Source: an uncultured Lachnospiraceae bacterium
Lineage (GTDB): Bacteria > Bacillota > Clostridia > Lachnospirales > Lachnospiraceae
Reading direction: 5' to 3'
DNA length: 64,000 nt
Assembly: GCA_947626365.1 (NCBI GenBank)
Contig: CANQRW010000005.1
Span: 37,061-101,060, forward strand
In this document: positions 59,700 through 64,000 of the stretch, in pieces
How positions within the stretch are numbered: the first letter of the stretch is position 1
How the letters are laid out: the number at the start of each line of letters is the position of its first letter
Made by a program: the position numbers and the translations under genes
Notes under the pieces: generated by a model
The model's database searches: none
Told to the model about the DNA's origin: nothing
Seen by the model: only the letters and a program-made list of their open reading frames with translations

Positions 59700-60935
59700 T
59701 CAACACCATCTGACGCCGTTTCCGGCTGCCCAGCCTGTGGACCAGGCAATCTGAAGATTGAAACCGCCGGTAACCGCATCCAGATCCAGCACCTCGCCGG
59801 CAAAATACAGCCCCGAAACCTTCTTCGACTCCATGGTCTTCGGATTGATCTCCCTGACGGAAACTCCTCCCTGGGTGATAACAGCCTCATTGTATCCTCT
59901 CAGTCCGGTCAGCGTGACCCGGAAATGCTTCGTCAGCTCCACAAGGGCCTGCCGCTCCTCCCTGGTGATCTCATGGACCGGCTTGTCCGCCGGAACCCCG
60001 CTCCGTGAAACCATAACAGGTATCAGCCTGGAAGGAAACAGCTTATTCAGGCTGTTCCTGAACTGTTTATTGGGCGCCTCGCCGAAATCCCGGAGAATCC
60101 TTGCGTCCAGCTGTTCCTTTGTCAGGGCAGGCTTCAGGTCGATCTCCAGGGTAAGCTGCTTTTTCCTGAGAGTCGCCGCCACGAAACTGCTGGCGCTCAG
60201 GATCACAGGGCCGCTGACTCCGAAATGCGTAAAAAGAAGCTCTCCGAACTCGCGGTAAAGTTCTTTTTCTCCATCCAGAATCACCGCCTCCGCATTGCGA
60301 AGGGACAGCCCCTGCAGCGTCTTTACATCCGCTTCCAGGGCGTTCATGGGCACCAGGGCCGGCCGAAGTTCCGTCACCGTATGTCCGCAGCTTTCCGCGA
60401 ACCGGTAACCGTCCCCCGTAGAGCCTGTGGTCTCATAGGACAGTCCTCCCGTAGCCACAATCACCGCGTCTGCCGGAACCAGCCTTCCCTCCTCCAGAAA
60501 TACGCCTCTGCAGAGGCCCTCAGAGACGCGCAGAGCCTTTACAGCCGTGTTAAGGTATATTTTTACATTCAGGGCCTTCATCTGCCTTACAAGGGCTCCT
60601 ATGACGTCAGAAGACTTGTCCGACACAGGAAACACACGGCCGCCCCGCTCAACTTTCAGCTGGCAGCCGTTCCTTTCCAGAAGCTCCATCATATCCCGGT
60701 TGGTAAATCCCATAAAACTGCTGTATAAAAACCGGGGATTGGTCACCACGTTCTTCATCATCGAATCCATGCCGCAGGCGTTGGTCACGTTGCAGCGGCC
60801 TTTGCCGGTGATAAAGAGTTTCTTCCCCGGTTTCTCGTTTTTCTCATATAAGCGGACTTCATGTCCGCATCCGGCGGCGGCGACGGCGGCAGCCATGCCG
60901 GCCGCGCCGCCGCCGATAATCAGCACAACGCTCAT
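59700..60935 (-). CDS. FAD-dependent oxidoreductase, HI0933/BaiN family
   Basis: A 411-residue flavoprotein with the N-terminal dinucleotide motif VLIIGGGAAGMAAAVAAAG. Then follow KLFITGKGRCNVTNAC, TGGLSYETTGSTGDGY (about 171-186) and the C-terminal GLYFAGEVLDLDAVTGGFNLQIAWSTGWAAG. Members include BaiN, linked to bile-acid 7-dehydroxylation, but most are of unknown function. The start lies one base after the VOC gene stop. Often neighbours cmk in clostridia. Confidence 0.92.
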   Translation of the reverse strand: MSVVLIIGGGAAGMAAAVAAAGCGHEVRLYEKNEKPGKKLFITGKGRCNVTNACGMDSMMKNVVTNPRFLYSSFMGFTNRDMMELLERNGCQLKVERGGRVFPVSDKSSDVIGALVRQMKALNVKIYLNTAVKALRVSEGLCRGVFLEEGRLVPADAVIVATGGLSYETTGSTGDGYRFAESCGHTVTELRPALVPMNALEADVKTLQGLSLRNAEAVILDGEKELYREFGELLFTHFGVSGPVILSASSFVAATLRKKQLTLEIDLKPALTKEQLDARILRDFGEAPNKQFRNSLNKLFPSRLIPVMVSRSGVPADKPVHEITREERQALVELTKHFRVTLTGLRGYNEAVITQGGVSVREINPKTMESKKVSGLYFAGEVLDLDAVTGGFNLQIAWSTGWAAGNGVRWC

Positions 60936-60936
60936 A

Positions 60937-61299
60937 TTACTTGACCAGATTCAGATGAATGGCAAATCCGGCAATCTCCTTGTCCAGATACACGAACGTG
61001 GTCTTGCCGTCCACAACCTTGCGGGTCTCCTCGATGGGATGGGTTCCCTTCTCAGCCAGGTACTCCAGCGCCTTCTCGATATCATTGACGCCGAAGGCAA
61101 TGTGGCCCACTTTGCCTCTTCCCTTTCCCTTCATGATCTCCACAAAGGTTCCCGAAAAAACGGAGCTGTTGCCGTTCTTGATGGGAAGTCCCAGAACATC
61201 AAGGAACTCCTGGGCCCAGCCCAGTCCCTCCGCCTCATCCTTCGCATTGATTCCTACATGAAGAACCTGCATGTTTAATTCTTTGATCGCATCCTGCAT
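60937..61299 (-). CDS. VOC-superfamily protein (orphan aldolase-associated type)
   Basis: A 120-residue glyoxalase-fold protein: MQVLHVGINAKDEAEGLGWAQ, LGLPIKNGNSSVFSGTFVEIM, GHIAFGVNDIEKALEYLAEKG and FAIHLNLVK. It resembles the C-terminal domain fused to some clostridial KDPG/KHG aldolases, but no aldolase is attached or adjacent. The potential metal site is reduced (His14 and His82 visible). AAAGAGGAGGAATTGAT precedes the ATG. Co-oriented with the BaiN-type gene; function unknown. Confidence 0.8.
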   Translation of the reverse strand: MQDAIKELNMQVLHVGINAKDEAEGLGWAQEFLDVLGLPIKNGNSSVFSGTFVEIMKGKGRGKVGHIAFGVNDIEKALEYLAEKGTHPIEETRKVVDGKTTFVYLDKEIAGFAIHLNLVK

Positions 61300-61339
61300 A
61301 TCAATTCCTCCTCTTTGTCATAGCGCCCTTCAGCGCGGA

Positions 61340-62878
61340 TTATTTTTCCTTATCCTTCGCGGATACCTCGGCAATCTTCTTCTCCAGGGCATCCACCACA
61401 GTACGCAGAACCTTTACGCGGGCGTACAGCTTATCGTTGCCTTCCACAACGACCCAGGGGGCATAGGTGGTAGATGTGCGGACCAGCATCTCATCCACTG
61501 CCGCCTCATACTGGTCCCACTTCTCACGGTTTCTCCAGTCCTCATCGGTGATCTTCCACTGCTTGGCCGGATTCTCCATACGCTCCTTGAAGCGGCGCTC
61601 CTGCTCGTCCTTGTCAATGTGAATCCAGAACTTGATCACAACGGCGCCGAAATTCGCCATATGGGACTCCATCTCATTGATCTCCTGGTAAGCTCTCTTC
61701 CACTCCGCTTCCGTGCAGAAGCCCTCGATCCTCTCAACCATGACGCGGCCGTACCAGGTCCGGTCAAAAATGGCGATGTGGCCGCCCTTGGGCATGTTGT
61801 TCCAGAAACGCCACAGATAATGATGGACCTTCTCCACATCATTGGCGGCAGAGGTAGGATTCACCTGGTAGCCTCTGGGGTCAAGACGGCTGGTCAGACG
61901 CTTGATGGCGCCGCCCTTACCGCCGGCATCCCAGCCTTCAAAGCCCAGGACCACCGGAATTCTCAGGCGGTACAGCTCGCTGTGAAGGGTCTCCAGCTTC
62001 TTCTGAAGCTCATTCAGTTCTTTCTTATATTCAGCCTTGGTCAGAGACTTGCTCAAATCCACTCCGGACAGCACTCCGCTCTGGAACCGCTCAGCAGGCC
62101 TGACAGGAGCCTTTGCCTGCTGCTCCTGAACTCCGGCTTTGCGGCGCTCCAATTCATAGGCCAGACGCTCGGTAACCGTCGTAAGGATCTTCATGGCAGC
62201 GTAATCCTTATCTGTGGCCTCAATGATGGTCCAGGGAGCGTACTCGGTCTCCGTATTCTCCAGCATCTCTTCATTAATCTTCAGATACTCGTCATATTCC
62301 TTATTCCTCTTCCAGTCCTGTTTGCTGACGCGCCACGCAGTCTCCTTGGCGCTCTCCAGCTTCTTAAACCGCTTCTTCTGCTCCTTCTTGGAAATGTGGA
62401 GGAACAGCTTGATGATCACGGTACCATCGTCCGTCAGCTGCTTCTCAAAGGACAGAATATCCTGATAGGCTCCCGGAATATCCTTGTCCTTGATCAGGCC
62501 GTCAAAACGGTCCTCCGTCACGCTCTTATACCAGCTGCAGTCGAAAATCTGAATTCGTCCCTTGGCCGGCGTGTGGGTCCAGAACTGCCACAAGAACGGG
62601 CGCAGCCTGGCCTCCTCATTGGAAGAATTGGTGGCGTACACGGAAAATCCCCTGGGGTCCAGAGCCTGAATCAGACGGTTGATCTGAACGCCCTTTCCTG
62701 CGGCTCCAAAACCTTCAAACACGATCATGACCGGAATGCCCGCAGCCTTGCACTCCCGCTGGAGTCTGCCAAGACGTTCCCCCTCGGTCGCCATGACCTG
62801 TTTGTAGGTTTCTTTGTCCACCCTCTTCGTCATGTCGATCTTTTCCACCTTCTTCGACAAATCAATCTTCTCTAACAT
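61340..62878 (-). CDS. Polyphosphate:AMP phosphotransferase / double-domain PPK2 kinase
   Basis: A 512-residue protein with two PPK2 domains. The first has VFEGFGAAGKGVQINRL (about 52-68), ALDPRGFSVYATN and IFDCSWYKSVTEDR. The second has GFEGWDAGGKGGAIKRL (about 308-324), RLDPRGYQVN and IFDRTWYGRVMVERIEGF. In tandem PPK2 proteins, usually the C-terminal unit is the catalytic one, transferring phosphate from polyphosphate to AMP or ADP. The Trp-Tyr and Arg residues suggest the second domain is intact. AAGGAGG ribosome binding site; own promoter. Confidence 0.92.
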   Translation of the reverse strand: MLEKIDLSKKVEKIDMTKRVDKETYKQVMATEGERLGRLQRECKAAGIPVMIVFEGFGAAGKGVQINRLIQALDPRGFSVYATNSSNEEARLRPFLWQFWTHTPAKGRIQIFDCSWYKSVTEDRFDGLIKDKDIPGAYQDILSFEKQLTDDGTVIIKLFLHISKKEQKKRFKKLESAKETAWRVSKQDWKRNKEYDEYLKINEEMLENTETEYAPWTIIEATDKDYAAMKILTTVTERLAYELERRKAGVQEQQAKAPVRPAERFQSGVLSGVDLSKSLTKAEYKKELNELQKKLETLHSELYRLRIPVVLGFEGWDAGGKGGAIKRLTSRLDPRGYQVNPTSAANDVEKVHHYLWRFWNNMPKGGHIAIFDRTWYGRVMVERIEGFCTEAEWKRAYQEINEMESHMANFGAVVIKFWIHIDKDEQERRFKERMENPAKQWKITDEDWRNREKWDQYEAAVDEMLVRTSTTYAPWVVVEGNDKLYARVKVLRTVVDALEKKIAEVSAKDKEK

Positions 62879-62925
62879 AATAACCTCCTTCTTACCTTGT
62901 ATTTTTTCCGAAACAAGATAGTTTC

Positions 62926-62954
62926 ATTATACGATTTTTCAGGGAATCTTGCAA
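62926..62954 (-). promoter_or_regulatory. Promoter of the PPK2 gene
   Basis: Minus-strand TTGCAA (62949-62954), 17-base spacer, TATAAT (62926-62931). Confidence 0.7.
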
Positions 62955-63017
62955 GATTGTCTGATAGATTTTTCATGATTTTCTAATATTTGTGAACTTT
63001 ATACAAGAAAAATCTGG

Positions 63018-63045
63018 TTGCAAATTTCTGATAATATGATATACT
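63018..63045 (+). promoter_or_regulatory. Promoter of tRNA-Ala
   Basis: TTGCAA (63018-63023), 16-base spacer, TATACT (63040-63045), about 40 bases before the mature tRNA 5' end. Confidence 0.6.
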
Positions 63046-63085
63046 TACTATTGCGCGGTGATAAAAGACAGCCGTGCCGTTATCC

Positions 63086-63158
63086 GGGGATATAGCTCAG
63101 CTGGGAGAGCGCTGCGTTCGCAACGCAGAGGTCGCGGGTTCGAATCCCGTTATCTCCA
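63086..63158 (+). tRNA. tRNA-Ala (anticodon CGC)
   Basis: A complete 73-nt cloverleaf. The acceptor stem GGGGATA/TATCTCC carries the G3-U70 wobble that marks alanine tRNAs. The D arm contains AGCTCAGCTGGGAGAGC, the anticodon arm CTGCG-TTCGCAA-CGCAG has anticodon CGC (codon GCG), and the T arm is GCGGG-TTCGAAT-CCCGT. Discriminator A73; CCA is not encoded. An imperfect 14-bp hairpin downstream (63177-63190 with 63202-63215) probably ends transcription. Confidence 0.97.
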
Positions 63159-63176
63159 GTTTATGAAAAATCTATG

Positions 63177-63215
63177 AATAGCGAGAATCCTTGATTTTAC
63201 TGGGTTCTCGCTATT
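63177..63215 (+). terminator. Hairpin downstream of tRNA-Ala
   Basis: A 14-bp stem with one G-U wobble (63177-63190 with 63202-63215), 11-base loop. Only a weak T-rich tail (CTGTTATTCTGG) follows. Confidence 0.5.
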
Positions 63216-63218
63216 CTG

Positions 63219-63560
63219 TTATTCTGGAACTAAGTCCGAAATTCTGGAAAAGATATAGTATTTTAGACACCTATGCAACATGAAATGCAACACGAAAAAA
63301 GGCCCGGGCGAGTATCCCGGACCACATTCGTCAAATCGCATATCTGTTTTCTCTTTACCCCATTCCACGATTCGGAGCGCTCCTTGGTCGTCTGTGAACA
63401 TACACTTGCCCTCATAGCAGGCCCAGTCACTCGACAGATAATTTCTGCCAGCGTTCTGATGCCACTATCGCTTACCGTCAGACACCTGTTTCCAAACTTC
63501 TACAATCTTTTCTATTTCAGTGTCATAGTTAGAAGCAGAACTCCCTCTCGGTGAAGTGCA
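63219..63560 (-). pseudogene. Remnant reading frame interrupted by an in-frame stop
   Basis: On the minus strand one frame reads ASNYDTEIEKIVEVWKQVSD-GKR, then TAG at 63467-63465, and continues in the same frame as NYLSSDWACYEGKCMFTDD and EWGKEKTDMRFDECGPGY. The composition of both parts is protein-like, and no start codon with a ribosome binding site precedes either. It could be a decayed mobile-element gene or two fragments. Between the tRNA and 63575 no intact gene is seen. Confidence 0.35.
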
Positions 63561-63574
63561 CCGTTTGGTATGGA

Positions 63575-64000
63575 TCAAATATTTTTTGCTGGTGTTTTTG
63601 CCAATAATTTGAGCAATGCAATACCAATCTGATTCTGGGGCGAAATAAGACTGATTAAAGTTTCTGCGAAATCGGCTATATTCGGTGCTGCGTTAATAAG
63701 GGATTTGCCGATATTTTTTTCATCAAAGGCAGTATTGTTTTTATTGATTTCAGAAAAATTCTTCTTCAAATTTCTGATGATCTGCTTCCTTGAATCCTCC
63801 GGTTCCAGCGAAATAATCAGTTCTATGTAATATTCTGCGCGCAACTGCAAAACCTTATTATTGAGCTGCTTCTCTACATACGCGCCCTGTTCCTCAATGA
63901 AATTTTGTATCTCAAGATACAAATTCGGATCCGGAATATTGAGCGTGACCTTTTTAGTTAGCTCGTCATATCTTGCGTTTTCTGTCAGTTTTGCCAACGC
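63575..64000 (-). CDS. Unknown protein, partial (continues beyond the window)
   Basis: The last roughly 141 codons of a minus-strand gene whose N-terminus lies outside the window; the TTG near 63997 is probably internal. The segment is Lys/Asn/Ile/Glu-rich. It has mostly helical stretches (NLYLEIQNFIEEQGAYVEKQ, YYIELIISLEPEDSRKQII) and a hydrophobic C-terminus (FAETLISLISPQNQIGIALLKLL). No known motif. The DNA is clearly more AT-rich than the core genes to the left, which fits accessory origin beside the tRNA. Confidence 0.6.
   Translation of the reverse strand, partial: ALAKLTENARYDELTKKVTLNIPDPNLYLEIQNFIEEQGAYVEKQLNNKVLQLRAEYYIELIISLEPEDSRKQIIRNLKKNFSEINKNNTAFDEKNIGKSLINAAPNIADFAETLISLISPQNQIGIALLKLLAKTPAKNI

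Noticed and set aside
63219..63401. Intact small gene on the minus strand after the tRNA
   Set aside because: The frame continues upstream as protein-like sequence until an in-frame TAG and has no ribosome binding site before its ATG, so a remnant is more likely.

Overview
The window looks like a chromosomal segment of a spore-forming Firmicute, most likely a Lachnospiraceae-type clostridium. The support is an alpha/beta-type small acid-soluble spore protein gene, strong AGGAGG-type ribosome binding sites, TTGACA-17-TATAAT promoters, ECF and ROK families, a Gram-positive sigma-A, and the GGGtGRT/Fe-S scaffold pair common in gut clostridia. Most genes look moderately GC-rich (judged by eye, not computed). 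The block at about 21.4-26 kb and the last kilobase are visibly more AT-rich.

Layout. 1-1.2 kb: a metal-efflux P-type ATPase (cut by the window edge) behind an ArsR/SmtB sensor with a palindromic operator. 1.3-4 kb: a GNAT acetyltransferase, an Mrp-type Fe-S carrier ATPase, and a folate-type ECF S component whose leader can sequester its own ribosome binding site. 4.2-10.5 kb: a six-gene minus-strand sugar operon (ROK repressor, TIM-barrel isomerase, Gfo/Idh dehydrogenase, two ABC permeases, binding protein). 10.7-17.5 kb: glutamate synthase gltB-gltD and an HPr protein. 17.6-27.8 kb: a second sugar region, with a minus-strand operon (ROK kinase, NagA, toroid-fold protein) divergent from a plus-strand MFS/ABC operon and convergent with a ROK regulator co-transcribed with queH. 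Neither ABC system has its own ATPase, so both probably use a shared MsmK-like ATPase encoded elsewhere.

27.8-39.3 kb: housekeeping genes on the minus strand (rpoD, lipid kinase, mutY, birA, argF, SPFH/NfeD pair, ROK glucokinase, SpoU methylase, nadE). A repeat-rich spacer with a very long hairpin lies between queH and rpoD. 39.4-47.8 kb: an Rrf2 regulator, a barnase-like lipoprotein with overlapping barstar, an NhaC antiporter, a sulfur operon (metY-cysK-rrf2) with a palindrome just after its promoter, and the GGGtGRT/scaffold pair. 47.9-56.7 kb: envelope and folate genes (D,D-carboxypeptidase, NlpC/P60 hydrolase, folA, a divergent ThyX-like protein, fRMsr, DUF554, a spore protein, and a padR-DUF1700-DUF4097-PspC envelope cluster). 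56.8-62.9 kb: S1-domain protein, ispH, cmk, BaiN-type flavoprotein, VOC protein and a double-domain PPK2/PAP kinase. 63.1-64 kb: tRNA-Ala(CGC), then AT-rich sequence with a broken reading frame and a partial gene, which could be the edge of an integrated element.

The most notable items are the folT leader with a 10-bp SD-sequestering helix and a competing pairing, the surface-anchored barnase/barstar pair with all catalytic residues present, the ThyX-like protein whose signature motif is replaced, the GGGtGRT/scaffold pair, the padR envelope cluster, and the tRNA-flanking AT-rich segment. No unambiguous new multi-gene system was found. Homology assignments come from reading the sequence; no database search was run.
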